A DNA stretch of 64,000 nt. Source: Butyrivibrio sp. (GTDB lineage Bacteria; Bacillota; Clostridia; Lachnospirales; Lachnospiraceae). Of the stretch, positions 52,828 to 61,741 are shown piece after piece. Location: NCBI GenBank assembly GCA_022486625.1, contig JAKVKH010000001.1, forward strand, positions 217,244 through 281,243. Direction: 5' to 3'. The notes below the pieces were generated by a model, which searched no databases, was not told the origin of the DNA, and saw nothing but the letters and a program-made list of their open reading frames with translations. The first letter of the stretch is position 1. Every line of letters begins with the position of its first letter. The position numbers and the translations under genes were made by a program.

Positions 52828-55788
52828 TTAATTGTTTATAACTTCTTCAATAATCTGTTTAACTTTCTTGTTGCTAAGCTGTTTATGGAAGGAAACGGTA
52901 TATCCGTCTAATGTCAATTGCTTGAAAAATACTTCTGCACACTTTATTTTTGCGTCCTCTTTGCCACGTAATGTGGACTGATTTTCCACAAGTTTTGTTT
53001 CAACAACAATGTTGAGCTCTTTCGAACCATCTACCTTTTTTACAACATACATGAAGTCCGGACTATAGTTTTCATCAACAATAGTAGGGATAGCTATGCT
53101 CGAACGGGGGATTTTTCCATAAACGACGACCTCAGAAATATCTGTCATGATGTTGTCTTTTTCGAGCGGAGAGTCAAATGCGATAGTGTCATATAAATAC
53201 TTTGCTGACGGCGTACCAGGAACGAGCATGGTGCCAACAACTCCCTGCTTAATGACTTCACGAGGAGAGCCATCTTTATACGTCAGAGCTGTTTCAGCAA
53301 CCTTCTGACTGGATTTTGAATACCGGAATCTTGCCTGCGTATTCGTTGTTTTCCAGTCTCGGAATTTTGATGTGATCTGAGCAACTGTATATTCGTTGAT
53401 TAAATCTGCTGTAATGGCTTTCTCTTTTGACAAATTCATGATGGCCTCATGAATCTTTACAATAGGAATGCTCGTCTGAATACTTATTCGTTTCAGGAAG
53501 TCATTGTAAGGCAACGGATGATTAACGGTGTACGTAACTCCAGTATCTCCACGAACTTCCATTCGACCAGTATCATTTACGGATACCTCATCTCTTCGAC
53601 TATAGGCAGATGTCATTGCAAAAGTATCGCCTTCGCGAAGAATTTTATCAAGAGCACCTGGTATTTCATTCTCAAGGTCTGCATCGTAGAACAAATAGTA
53701 TTTGCGGTTTATAGCTTCCCACAGTTCCTTCAGTTCTGAATATACCGCCTTGCGGATTTTGATGTTATTCTTTTCCTTTTTATTTCTGTCTGTTACCTTA
53801 CCTCCCTTAACGCCGGAAGTGAACTCTGGATAATCTGCGAAGAAAGCATTTCTGGTTTCGGTATTAATATTCATCTGGAAATCAATATATTTCTTCGCAA
53901 ACAGTTCGCCGAACAATGTATTTGAATCTGTTCCTCTTGCCTTGGCCACACGTTCAATCTCATTAGGATCAAGCTTCATTGTTTCAGGAAGTTCACCGTT
54001 AATCTCATCTACAAGCCTTTGTGCAAAATCCGCCTCAGTGAAATCAACGATATAATTCAGCTGAAATTCCTCATTTGAGATTCTATTGCCGTTTTCATCA
54101 ACCGGGAGTCTTAACCCACGGCCAACTTCCTGAAGTTTGCTGTTCTCGCTGCCACTGGAGCGAAGTTTCGCAATGGTAAAAACGTTCGGATTGTCCCAGC
54201 CTTCCTTCAGCGTCCATTTTGAGAAAAGGAAACGGCGAATATTATATGAACCGTCTTCATTCCTGATAGAAAGCAGCCCTTTTTTGTTATGAAGGATATC
54301 ATCTACCTCTTTTGCAATGTCTTCATCTGAATCACTGTTATCCTGCGAAAAATATCCAGCGTGACATCCAGGAATGTCTGCAAGGCTTGCTTCAAGGTAT
54401 TCTTTATATTCACTCTCTTCCGGAGGAAGAGTGGCGATAAGTTCTGTCAGCTTTTCTGTAAGCAGCCGTTCAAACATATCGCGAAGATATGGTACCTTGC
54501 CGTCTTCGGAATCACGGTATGACGTAATATCATCAATAAAGAACAGGGCAAGAGTTTTGATTTTGAACTGCCTGCCGGAAAAATTCTGCCGTTCAGTTTC
54601 AAAATGTCGTTGTATTGCCAACTTAAGCATTTGCTCCTGATATGAAGAAGAGTAAATATCCGTATTAAATTCTTCCCCTTGGAATTTTGTCTGTCCGTTA
54701 TTCAGTTCAATATAATTCTTCCCAATCGCGCTTATGTGTATGCCATCAAAATCCGGCGAGATAATAGAAAGCGAATCGCCTGCAGTCAGTGTGAAAGTTT
54801 TTGGATTTTCACTTGCTTTCTTCAGCTGGAAATTTGCTGATGTCTTTGAGTCAATCGATACGATTTTGACTTTTTCCTGTTTCTGAGAAAGAGGCTCAAA
54901 ATGTTCCTTTGCAACACCTTTTATAAGGTTTTGGTTGAAGGAATCACACGCATTCAATTCGTAGACAAGATTGTTAAAGTCCTTGCCCGTTATCTTATTT
55001 CTACCTCGCCCGGTAGTAACTTCCGGGAACGTCGCGCCAAAACGAATTATAAGCTGCGGTGACAGTTCTTCAACTATTTTCTTATATGCCTGCTGGTCAC
55101 GGGAGAAACGATGAGGTTCATCTATGATCACTATTGGTTTTGTGGCTTTTAATGCATCATACGGTCTGTCGAATCCCTCAACAAGATAATCATAGTCTGA
55201 GCGCGTCAGCATATTACCATTTGTAAGAAGCTGCATATTAACAAGCAATACATAAATCCTATTGCTGTTCTGAATAGATCCTGTAACAAAATCACGTACC
55301 GGTGCAGGCATTGCCAAAAAGCCCTTTTTCTTTTTCTTTGGGCTTTCTAAAACTCCGAGTTCTATATCACAGTTATAACCACACGCATCCGAGAAATGAT
55401 GTCTTACATACGGTTCTGAAAGAAACTGATTTGTCCCGGCTTTTATTGGCAGAGAAGGGACTGCAATTATAAATTTATTGAAACCACATTTTTTATGCAA
55501 TTCAAAAATGGTATGTGTGTATACATATGTTTTCCCGGTGCCAGTTTCCATCTTTATATCAAGATTCAGATATTCTCCAGCATCCGGGGCAATATTATGT
55601 TTATAATCTTCGCGTATGTTCTTCTGAATATCCGCAATGTTTCTTCGAATCCTGTCTTCTCTATAATCAAAAGACGGGTTTTGATAGGATATCGTCGGAG
55701 GAACGATTGCAACGCCCTCGAATACATCAGCTATCGCATCAACGGCTTTTTGCTGATGGTCGAGTCCTTTTTCAAGAATTAGTTCCAA
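52828..55788 (-). CDS. res: Type III restriction endonuclease, Res subunit
   Basis: This 986-residue protein is the ATP-dependent cleavage subunit. The N-terminal helicase has Walker A METGTGKTYVY (near 80-90) and Walker B IIDEPHRF. C-terminal helicase motifs include SKWTLKEGWDNPNVF and LQEVGRGLRLP (motif VI). The last 100 residues hold a PD-(D/E)xK nuclease (NYSPDFMYVV, then VVETK). It would cut between two inversely oriented sites when complexed with Mod. The frame is intact. It follows mod by 12 bases. Confidence 0.95.
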   Translation of the reverse strand: MELILEKGLDHQQKAVDAIADVFEGVAIVPPTISYQNPSFDYREDRIRRNIADIQKNIREDYKHNIAPDAGEYLNLDIKMETGTGKTYVYTHTIFELHKKCGFNKFIIAVPSLPIKAGTNQFLSEPYVRHHFSDACGYNCDIELGVLESPKKKKKGFLAMPAPVRDFVTGSIQNSNRIYVLLVNMQLLTNGNMLTRSDYDYLVEGFDRPYDALKATKPIVIIDEPHRFSRDQQAYKKIVEELSPQLIIRFGATFPEVTTGRGRNKITGKDFNNLVYELNACDSFNQNLIKGVAKEHFEPLSQKQEKVKIVSIDSKTSANFQLKKASENPKTFTLTAGDSLSIISPDFDGIHISAIGKNYIELNNGQTKFQGEEFNTDIYSSSYQEQMLKLAIQRHFETERQNFSGRQFKIKTLALFFIDDITSYRDSEDGKVPYLRDMFERLLTEKLTELIATLPPEESEYKEYLEASLADIPGCHAGYFSQDNSDSDEDIAKEVDDILHNKKGLLSIRNEDGSYNIRRFLFSKWTLKEGWDNPNVFTIAKLRSSGSENSKLQEVGRGLRLPVDENGNRISNEEFQLNYIVDFTEADFAQRLVDEINGELPETMKLDPNEIERVAKARGTDSNTLFGELFAKKYIDFQMNINTETRNAFFADYPEFTSGVKGGKVTDRNKKEKNNIKIRKAVYSELKELWEAINRKYYLFYDADLENEIPGALDKILREGDTFAMTSAYSRRDEVSVNDTGRMEVRGDTGVTYTVNHPLPYNDFLKRISIQTSIPIVKIHEAIMNLSKEKAITADLINEYTVAQITSKFRDWKTTNTQARFRYSKSSQKVAETALTYKDGSPREVIKQGVVGTMLVPGTPSAKYLYDTIAFDSPLEKDNIMTDISEVVVYGKIPRSSIAIPTIVDENYSPDFMYVVKKVDGSKELNIVVETKLVENQSTLRGKEDAKIKCAEVFFKQLTLDGYTVSFHKQLSNKKVKQIIEEVINN

Positions 55789-55800
55789 AATGCGCCCTCC

Positions 55801-57759
55801 TTAATAACGAATATCGAGATTGACCTTGAGGTTTTTCTCGGAATCCTTAAGTATTTTGATGTTTGTTTTCAAGTTTTCAGTATTTACATAATGAAAGCTA
55901 TATCCAAATACAACTATATTTGGGGGATTAAAAGCACCTTCAGTGTTATATTTATCAATCAATGCCTTGATGGCATTTTCATCCATACCTTCGTCAATAA
56001 GATACAAGTGATTCTTGCACCAGTACGCTCTATAGCCATTCAAATCTACGGTTTGTACAGGAGCATCGAACTTATAACCATCGCGTATAAGCCATGTATA
56101 CAGAACTGTAGGGACTCCAAAATCGCTTAGAATATTGTTTGTGATTACAAAGCCCTGGCCTGTCGGGGCAAACTTTTCAATCTTATCTATCGTCTTTTGA
56201 TTTGGTGCTTTCAACGTATAATGCTTAAACCCCAGGTCTGCTGACGTGTCTGGGTATTCTTGCTTTATAGCTGTTGCAGCGTTTTTAATTCGTTCTATTC
56301 CAAGTTGATCTATAGTAGAATACCCAGCTTGAGCAGCTATGCTTCCAGGTTTTACTGCTTCGGGCAGTTGGATCAATATATATTTGCGATTATGATGATT
56401 TTTAGCATTGTCACGCATTATAGCATGGGCAGTTGTTGAGCTTCCTGCAAAGAAATCAACAATAATATCTCCCGATGAACTTCCTATGGATATTATTTTT
56501 TCCATTAACCCAATCGGCTTCGCTGTTTCAAAAACTTTCTGGTTATTAAATAGGGAGCGAATGTCTCTGGTTGCTTTTTTATTACCCTCAGTGTCATCCC
56601 ACAATCCATCAACGTCTTCTTCAGAATCAAATACCTGTTTCCAAATGTTACCTGGTTTTTTTGTTCTGTCCTCTAAATAGTACTTTTGATAGGGATGCCA
56701 TCCATTTTCTCCATTACGTTCGGTTTTTTTCCATTCGATTAATCCGTCTTCTTCAAGCTGTAGAGCCGTGTTCTGCGCACAAATCCACCGACTTTCATAC
56801 CCAGTTGGACCGTATGGAAAGATTTCTGTCCCGTCTGGAGCAATCATCGGATAAAACATTGTGGGTCTATCTTCTCGTCTATCTTCTCCACCTGTTCTTC
56901 TTAATGATCTGGTGAGATAGCGGTTTCCATTCTCATCCACCTCATTATATATTTCTGCATCACTCTCAGACATTTCAAGTCCTCGAATTACAGCCGAGTA
57001 TATGTTTTTGGAATAAACGAGAATATAATCAAGCTCATTTACCAAGCCGTCAAAGCCACCACCTGTAGGTGTGCCTGTTGCGCGAGTAATACAGGTTAGA
57101 AAATTATTCTCACCGAAAACATCATCGCATACAATTTTGCAGTTCGCTTGTTCATTATCATCAATCGAAATGAAGATTATTCCATCATCATCCAGAAGAT
57201 CTCTTGCCAATTGGAGACGTGGATACATAAAGGTTAGCCATGCTGAATGGGAAGCGCTACCACGATTAGTTAAATTGAGAATACGTTGTGCCTCTTCCTC
57301 ATCGATGCTTAGTTTTTCTGTCAAATCCTCAACAGTGAATTTAAAACTATCAGAATATACAAACCCATCTGACCCGGTGTTATATGGCGGGTCGATATAA
57401 ATGCACTTTACTTCTCCCGAATAGGATTTGAGAAGATGCTTAAGAGCATCAAGATTATCACCACTAATATAAACATTTTCACTGTTAATATTTTCCGGCT
57501 TCGAATTGTGCTCATCATCCGGCACGATAACAGTTTCTGTATCAAGTGACACCAGCAGCTTGGCATAGCTTTTGCCAAGGAATTTTAATTCATATCCTTC
57601 GTGGGAAATATCAACTTTGTCTTTCAGATATTCTGAAAACCGTTCCATATCAAATGATCCATCAGATTTAAAACATGACGGAAAATTGGTTTTCAGAATG
57701 TCCATTTCTTTACCGTTGGGAACAACACTTTCATTAGCGTTGATAATATCTTTGATCAT
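55801..57759 (-). CDS. mod: Type III DNA methyltransferase, Mod subunit
   Basis: This 652-residue beta-class adenine methyltransferase has DPPYNTG (motif IV, near 123-129) before the SAM loop DFFAGSSTTAHA (motif I, near 440), the beta-class order. The intervening 200 residues contain the target-recognition region, which sets the specificity; the site cannot be read from sequence alone. No simple-sequence tract suggesting phase variation was seen. Its start overlaps the XRE gene by ATGA. Confidence 0.95.
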   Translation of the reverse strand: MIKDIINANESVVPNGKEMDILKTNFPSCFKSDGSFDMERFSEYLKDKVDISHEGYELKFLGKSYAKLLVSLDTETVIVPDDEHNSKPENINSENVYISGDNLDALKHLLKSYSGEVKCIYIDPPYNTGSDGFVYSDSFKFTVEDLTEKLSIDEEEAQRILNLTNRGSASHSAWLTFMYPRLQLARDLLDDDGIIFISIDDNEQANCKIVCDDVFGENNFLTCITRATGTPTGGGFDGLVNELDYILVYSKNIYSAVIRGLEMSESDAEIYNEVDENGNRYLTRSLRRTGGEDRREDRPTMFYPMIAPDGTEIFPYGPTGYESRWICAQNTALQLEEDGLIEWKKTERNGENGWHPYQKYYLEDRTKKPGNIWKQVFDSEEDVDGLWDDTEGNKKATRDIRSLFNNQKVFETAKPIGLMEKIISIGSSSGDIIVDFFAGSSTTAHAIMRDNAKNHHNRKYILIQLPEAVKPGSIAAQAGYSTIDQLGIERIKNAATAIKQEYPDTSADLGFKHYTLKAPNQKTIDKIEKFAPTGQGFVITNNILSDFGVPTVLYTWLIRDGYKFDAPVQTVDLNGYRAYWCKNHLYLIDEGMDENAIKALIDKYNTEGAFNPPNIVVFGYSFHYVNTENLKTNIKILKDSEKNLKVNLDIRY

Positions 57760-57992
57760 TTTTCCTTTTCCTCCGTCGTTTTATTATTATCATCGGGCAG
57801 GAACTCTACGATATCATCTACCTTACAATTCAGTACCCGGCATATCTTTTCTATCGAATCAAGAGACACATACTCGTCCCTTCTCATCCGTGTAGAAATA
57901 TTCGCGCTGTATCCGGCTTCTTTCTGAAGCTCTGCAGCGGTCATATTTCTGTCTATCAACATATGAAATAGTTTCTTATAGGTTACAGCCAT
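57756..57992 (-). CDS. XRE-family regulator of the restriction-modification cassette
   Basis: This 78-residue Cro/C1-type helix-turn-helix protein (NMTAAELQKEAGYSANISTRMRRDEYVSLDSIEKICRVLNCKVDDIVEF) resembles controller-type regulators. It is the first gene of a three-gene unit and overlaps mod by four bases. Two GTxTACTAA boxes upstream (58016-58024 and 58050-58058) could be its operator. It probably tunes R-M expression on entry to a new cell. Confidence 0.85.
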   Translation of the reverse strand: MAVTYKKLFHMLIDRNMTAAELQKEAGYSANISTRMRRDEYVSLDSIEKICRVLNCKVDDIVEFLPDDNNKTTEEKEK

Positions 57993-58015
57993 AGTACGCC
58001 TCCCTTTTGTCCACG

Positions 58016-58069
58016 GTGTACTAACGAATTTAAAAATTCACTTTATGTGGTATACTAATATAGTGTATC
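58016..58069. promoter_or_regulatory. Putative operator/promoter region between the XRE-mod-res unit and the plus-strand genes
   Basis: GTGTACTAA and GTATACTAA are near-identical direct repeats 34 bases apart. The second is followed by TAGTGTATC, making an imperfect inverted repeat. A plus-strand promoter is plausible (TTCACT, 16 bases, TATAGT). Confidence 0.4.
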
Positions 58070-58126
58070 ACGTAAATGTGAAATTTTCAAGATGAAATGA
58101 AATGTAAATAATAAGTGAACTGCTGT

Positions 58127-58157
58127 CCTCTGCCCACCGGCAGGGGATATTTTTTTG
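58127..58157 (+). terminator. Terminator with no recognisable gene upstream
   Basis: CCTCTGCC-CACC-GGCAGGGG is followed by ATAT and seven T. Upstream on this strand there is only the region between it and the divergent XRE gene. Confidence 0.75.
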
Positions 58158-58264
58158 TCCAAATATCCACTCAAATCGTCCGTTTATCTCCAGTGGGAAG
58201 TAAGAGGGGTTGATTTTCCCGGTAAGAAACAGAGGAAGGTAACTCCTCCAAACAAAATATCGAA

Positions 58265-58370
58265 AGCCTGATTACGTATAGGGCCGGGATACATATAGTC
58301 TGCTTCTGCATTTTACGCAGTAGGACTATCGGTACCTCTGGATAACTGTGCCCTTTTATGTAATCAGGCT
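58265..58370 (+). other. Nested hairpin region upstream of the sigma-like gene
   Basis: AGCCTGATTAC (58265-58275) pairs perfectly with GTAATCAGGCT (58360-58370). Nested inside are ATAGTC/GACTAT and CTGC/GCAG arms around an ATTTTAC loop. The 439-base gene-free stretch 57993-58431 thus holds operator-like repeats, a terminator and this structured segment, perhaps a leader RNA or small RNA. Confidence 0.5.
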
Positions 58371-58431
58371 CTCTTATTCAGCCGCCCTATGCTATTCCGG
58401 CTCTTTTCCGTTCAGGCGGAAAGGAACGGAT

Positions 58432-58821
58432 ATGTTTATCAATTACAGGCTGGAGGACGGTTCCACTGTGCTGGTGGAGGTCACGGAAGAAACTGCCGCC
58501 TACATTCTTGAAAACGATCGGGAAATGGCAAACGCCGACCGCAGGGAACGCTATCACTGCCCGTATCGCATCGAGGCCATGGAGTATGAGGGCGATTCCC
58601 TCGCGTACCGCCTGACGCCGGAAGAAATATTCGTCCGTAAGGAGGAACAGGAGCATATCAGCGATACGCTTTCCTGCCTGACAGACGTTCAGCTTCGGAG
58701 GCTCACCATGAAAGCGGACGGCATGACGCTCCGGGAAATTGCCGCTGCGGAAGGCACCACGGTCAATGCTGTTATGGAATCACTGGAGGCGGCAAAGAAA
58801 AAATTCAAAAAACATTTCTAA
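58432..58821 (+). CDS. Sigma-70 region 4-like helix-turn-helix protein
   Basis: This 129-residue protein has an N-terminal unknown part (FINYRLEDGSTVLVEVTEETAAYILENDREMANADRRERYH). Its C-terminal region 4-like HTH reads LSCLTDVQLRRLTMKADGMTLREIAAAEGTTVNAVMESLEAAKKKF. Such ArpU/sigma-like proteins are common early or late regulators in clostridial mobile elements. The ATG at 58432 has AAAGGAA upstream; the track start at 58348 lies inside the structured region. It probably controls the element genes downstream. Confidence 0.8.
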   Translation: MFINYRLEDGSTVLVEVTEETAAYILENDREMANADRRERYHCPYRIEAMEYEGDSLAYRLTPEEIFVRKEEQEHISDTLSCLTDVQLRRLTMKADGMTLREIAAAEGTTVNAVMESLEAAKKKFKKHF

Positions 58822-58927
58822 AAACACCTGTACAAAACGACCTGTTTTTCTCCGTATAGTGAAGGACTTGATGTCCTCGGAAAGATGCAAAACGCCATGA
58901 ACAAACTTATGAAAGGAGGACGCCCGA

Positions 58928-59443
58928 ATGAAACACATCACCATTTATACGGCAAACTGCAGGGATAATCCGCTTAATACATGCTATCCCGACAAGCACA
59001 TCATCAAATCGGCATACGAGTTGAAAGCTGCCGCCTGCTATGATCAGGTCTTTGCCGAGTATCGTAACAACCACAGGGCAATCGACGATTTTCTCTATTC
59101 TGATTGTCTTCCGTTTGACTGCGACAACGACCACTCAGAAGATTCGGAAGAATGGGTAACGCCCGCAGATGTAGAAAAAGCTTTCCCCGGAGTGCAGTTC
59201 TACGTCATCTACAGTAGGCACCACATGAAACAGAAAAACAAGTATAGTCCAAGACCGAGGTTCCATGTGATTTTTCCCATCGAGCCTGTTACGGACAGCA
59301 ACGCTTACCGTGGCCTGAAAGATTCTGTTATCGCATTCTTCCCGTATTTCGATACGAATGCCAAGGATTCGGCCAGATTCTTCTTCGGTGTAAAAAGTCC
59401 TGTAGTTGAATATCACGGAGGTGCCAAAGATGAATCTGAGTGA
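58928..59443 (+). CDS. Archaeo-eukaryotic primase (PrimPol-like) catalytic domain protein
   Basis: This 171-residue protein appears to be only the catalytic half of an AEP primase. It has a DxD motif in LPFDCDNDHS (near residue 63), an S-x-H motif in IYSRHHMKQK, and RPRFHVIFPI. It overlaps the following primase C-terminal/helicase gene by 14 bases. The primase-helicase found as one protein in many phages is therefore split here into two coupled genes. A GAAAGGAGG ribosome site precedes the ATG. It should prime replication of the element. Confidence 0.75.
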   Translation: MKHITIYTANCRDNPLNTCYPDKHIIKSAYELKAAACYDQVFAEYRNNHRAIDDFLYSDCLPFDCDNDHSEDSEEWVTPADVEKAFPGVQFYVIYSRHHMKQKNKYSPRPRFHVIFPIEPVTDSNAYRGLKDSVIAFFPYFDTNAKDSARFFFGVKSPVVEYHGGAKDESE

Positions 59444-61220
59444 ATTTATGAAAACGCAGGCAACTGAACAGGCGCTGATAACAGCACCAGCCGAGAAGCC
59501 GGATTTCGATGAGGTTATCCCCGAAGGTCAGCGCAACAGCACTATGTCACGTATTGCCGGGAGGATCATCAAACGGTACGGCGATACTAATGAAGCCAAA
59601 CGCAGATTTGCCGAGAAAGCCGCGGCCTGCAATCCTCCGCTTGATCCCAAGGAACTGCAGACCATCTGGAGCAGCGCCATAAAGTTCGGCGGCAAGGTTT
59701 CTCAGCAGGACGGATACATACCGCCGGAGGATTACAACAATCCCACTCCGAGAAAGCCTGCGGACTATTCAGATCTCGGTCAGGCGTATGCTTTCGCCAA
59801 GTTCTGCCGCGACTATGTCAGGTATTCCCCGGCAACGGATTACATCGTCTACAACGGCGTCTACTGGGAAGAGTCAAAGCCCAGAGCGCAGGCGGCGCTT
59901 GATGAGTTTACGGACGCACAGCTGAAAGAAGTGGAAAAGCATATCGCTGATACTGAAAAATATATGGAAACGACCGGAGCAGACGCTGTTGTCGCGGAAC
60001 ATGGCAAGAATGCTGCCCAGTACATGAACGAGGAACAGCTGAAAGCTTACTTAGCCAATACCGGAGCGATAGCCTACCGGACATTTGTCATTAAGCACCG
60101 GGATTCCAAGTATCTGGCGGCGGCGCTGAAAGAAGCCCGTCCTATGGTCGAGATAGATCATCATGAACTGAACAAGGACGGCTTTTTCCTGAATACGCCG
60201 GATTACACGGTCGATCTCAGAAAAGGCGCAGACGGTAAACTGCCTCACCGGGCGGAGGACTTCATCACGAAGTGTACTGCCGTTGCTCCGGGAACAAAAG
60301 GAGCAGATATCTGGGAGGACGCGCTTAATGTGTTCTTCTGTGGAGATACGGAACTGAAATCCTATGTTCAGCGGATTGCCGGACTTTGTGCCATCGGCCA
60401 TGTCTATATCGAAGCACTCATCATCGCTTATGGAGAAGGACGAAATGGCAAGTCTACGTTCTGGAATTCAATCGCAAGAGTCCTCGGTTCCTACAGCGGC
60501 CACATATCCGCAGACGCACTGACGGTCGGATGTCGCAGAAACGTTAAACCGGAACTGGCTGAGACGAATGGCGTCAGAGCCTTGTTCGCCGCTGAACTGG
60601 AAGAAGGGCTGAGGCTCAATACCTCGGTCGCAAAGCAGCTCAGTTCTACGGACGAGATTTATGCGGAGAAGAAATATAAAGATCCGTTCAGCTTCACGCC
60701 CTGTCACACGCTCATCCTTTACACGAACCATCTGCCGAAGGTCGGAGCCAATGATCCCGGCACTTGGCGCAGGCTCATTGTCGTACCATTTGGCGCAAGG
60801 ATTGAAGGAAACGGCGATCACAAGAACTATGCCGATTATCTGTTTGAAAACGCCGGAGAAGCAATTCTCTCATGGATCATCGAAGGCGCGAAGGCAGTCA
60901 TTGACGCAGGCTTTCATATTGAACAGCCGGAATGCGTAAGGTCGGCTACGAGCGCATATCGAGAAAACAGCGACTGGCTCGGCAACTTTATTTACGAGTG
61001 CTGTGATATCGGAGACGGATTCAGTGCTTCGTCAGGAGACCTTTATACCCAGTACAGATATTTCTGTCAGAGGGTGGGCGATTACACCAGAAGCACCACG
61101 GATTTCTATACCGCGATCGAGTTCGCAGGCTTTACCCGCAGGCGCACCAGAAACGGGCGTTTCGTTGACGGTCTGCGGCTCAAATCGGACTTTGAAAACG
61201 ATACACCACCACTCGTGTGA
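59430..61220 (+). CDS. D5-like primase C-terminal / superfamily 3 helicase
   Basis: This 596-residue protein begins with a PriCT-like region (EGQRNSTMSRIAGRIIKRYGD, about 35-90). A D5_N domain (about 180-310) is followed by an SF3 AAA+ helicase. The helicase has Walker A AYGEGRNGKSTFWNSIARVL (near 340), Walker B LFAAELEEGLRLN and sensor TLILYTNHLPKVGANDPGTWRR. This is the P4-type phage/plasmid replicative helicase. The ATG at 59430 with GGAGG upstream is preferred over the track TTG. Confidence 0.92.
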   Translation: MNLSEFMKTQATEQALITAPAEKPDFDEVIPEGQRNSTMSRIAGRIIKRYGDTNEAKRRFAEKAAACNPPLDPKELQTIWSSAIKFGGKVSQQDGYIPPEDYNNPTPRKPADYSDLGQAYAFAKFCRDYVRYSPATDYIVYNGVYWEESKPRAQAALDEFTDAQLKEVEKHIADTEKYMETTGADAVVAEHGKNAAQYMNEEQLKAYLANTGAIAYRTFVIKHRDSKYLAAALKEARPMVEIDHHELNKDGFFLNTPDYTVDLRKGADGKLPHRAEDFITKCTAVAPGTKGADIWEDALNVFFCGDTELKSYVQRIAGLCAIGHVYIEALIIAYGEGRNGKSTFWNSIARVLGSYSGHISADALTVGCRRNVKPELAETNGVRALFAAELEEGLRLNTSVAKQLSSTDEIYAEKKYKDPFSFTPCHTLILYTNHLPKVGANDPGTWRRLIVVPFGARIEGNGDHKNYADYLFENAGEAILSWIIEGAKAVIDAGFHIEQPECVRSATSAYRENSDWLGNFIYECCDIGDGFSASSGDLYTQYRYFCQRVGDYTRSTTDFYTAIEFAGFTRRRTRNGRFVDGLRLKSDFENDTPPLV

Positions 61221-61226
61221 CAGGCA

Positions 61227-61307
61227 TTGACGGTCATATATAAAAATTATTATAGGCGATTCTTAAGTCAAATCTCTATATATAGAAGTTTATATAATGA
61301 CCGTCAA
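61227..61307. repeat. Long inverted repeat downstream of the replicative helicase
   Basis: TTGACGGTCAT-ATATAAA (61227-61244) and TTTATATAATGACCGTCAA (61289-61307) pair with a single one-base bulge. The 44-base AT-rich loop contains TATATATAG. The position directly after primase/helicase genes suits a replication origin, though a regulatory or terminator role is possible. Confidence 0.65.
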
Positions 61308-61348
61308 GACTGACACACACCCACTGACGAAGGAAGGAGGACAACACC

Positions 61349-61621
61349 ATGAGATTAATTCCAGTAGGCATCACCGAGAAGGACGGAGCGTTTCCGCTGC
61401 TCGCCAAAGCGTCTGATTTCAGCACCGACCATTATGACGGCATTCAGGTGAGAAAGCGCCGCGACGGAAAGCCTGTGCTTGTTATGAAAAGCAGGAACGA
61501 CGCGCCTCTGCCTTGGATGGTAGAGTACGGTTTCTCTCAGATCTATTTCAAGAGTTTCGATGAAGCAATCAAGTTCTGCAGCAGTCGCGGGATGCAGCTT
61601 GTGAAAGAACAGATGGAATAA
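61349..61621 (+). CDS. Conserved mobile-element protein of unknown function
   Basis: This 90-residue protein (MRLIPVGITEKDGAFPLLAKASDF) has no membrane helix and no motif that I recognise. A GAAGGAGG site eight bases upstream and codon use like its neighbours support it as real. It lies between the helicase and a zinc-ribbon gene. Confidence 0.65.
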   Translation: MRLIPVGITEKDGAFPLLAKASDFSTDHYDGIQVRKRRDGKPVLVMKSRNDAPLPWMVEYGFSQIYFKSFDEAIKFCSSRGMQLVKEQME

Positions 61622-61624
61622 GAC

Positions 61625-61687
61625 TGGGAGGGGCGGGTCAAATCTCTGTGGCAAATGCCGCGGAAAACGGCGCCCCCTCTCGCACGC
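61625..61687 (+). other. GC-rich phage-like site, possible cos/packaging region
   Basis: GGGAGGGGCGGGTCAAATCT followed by GCCGCGGAAAACGGCGCC and CCTCTCGCACGC makes an imperfect GC-rich palindrome in a non-coding gap. From memory, very similar sequence precedes the small-terminase gene of many clostridial prophages. No terminase follows here. The packaging role is inferred. Confidence 0.4.
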
Positions 61688-61741
61688 AAAAAAGCGTATT
61701 CAAACGGGTAATTAACCCCAAAATCAAAGGAGGATTTCACC

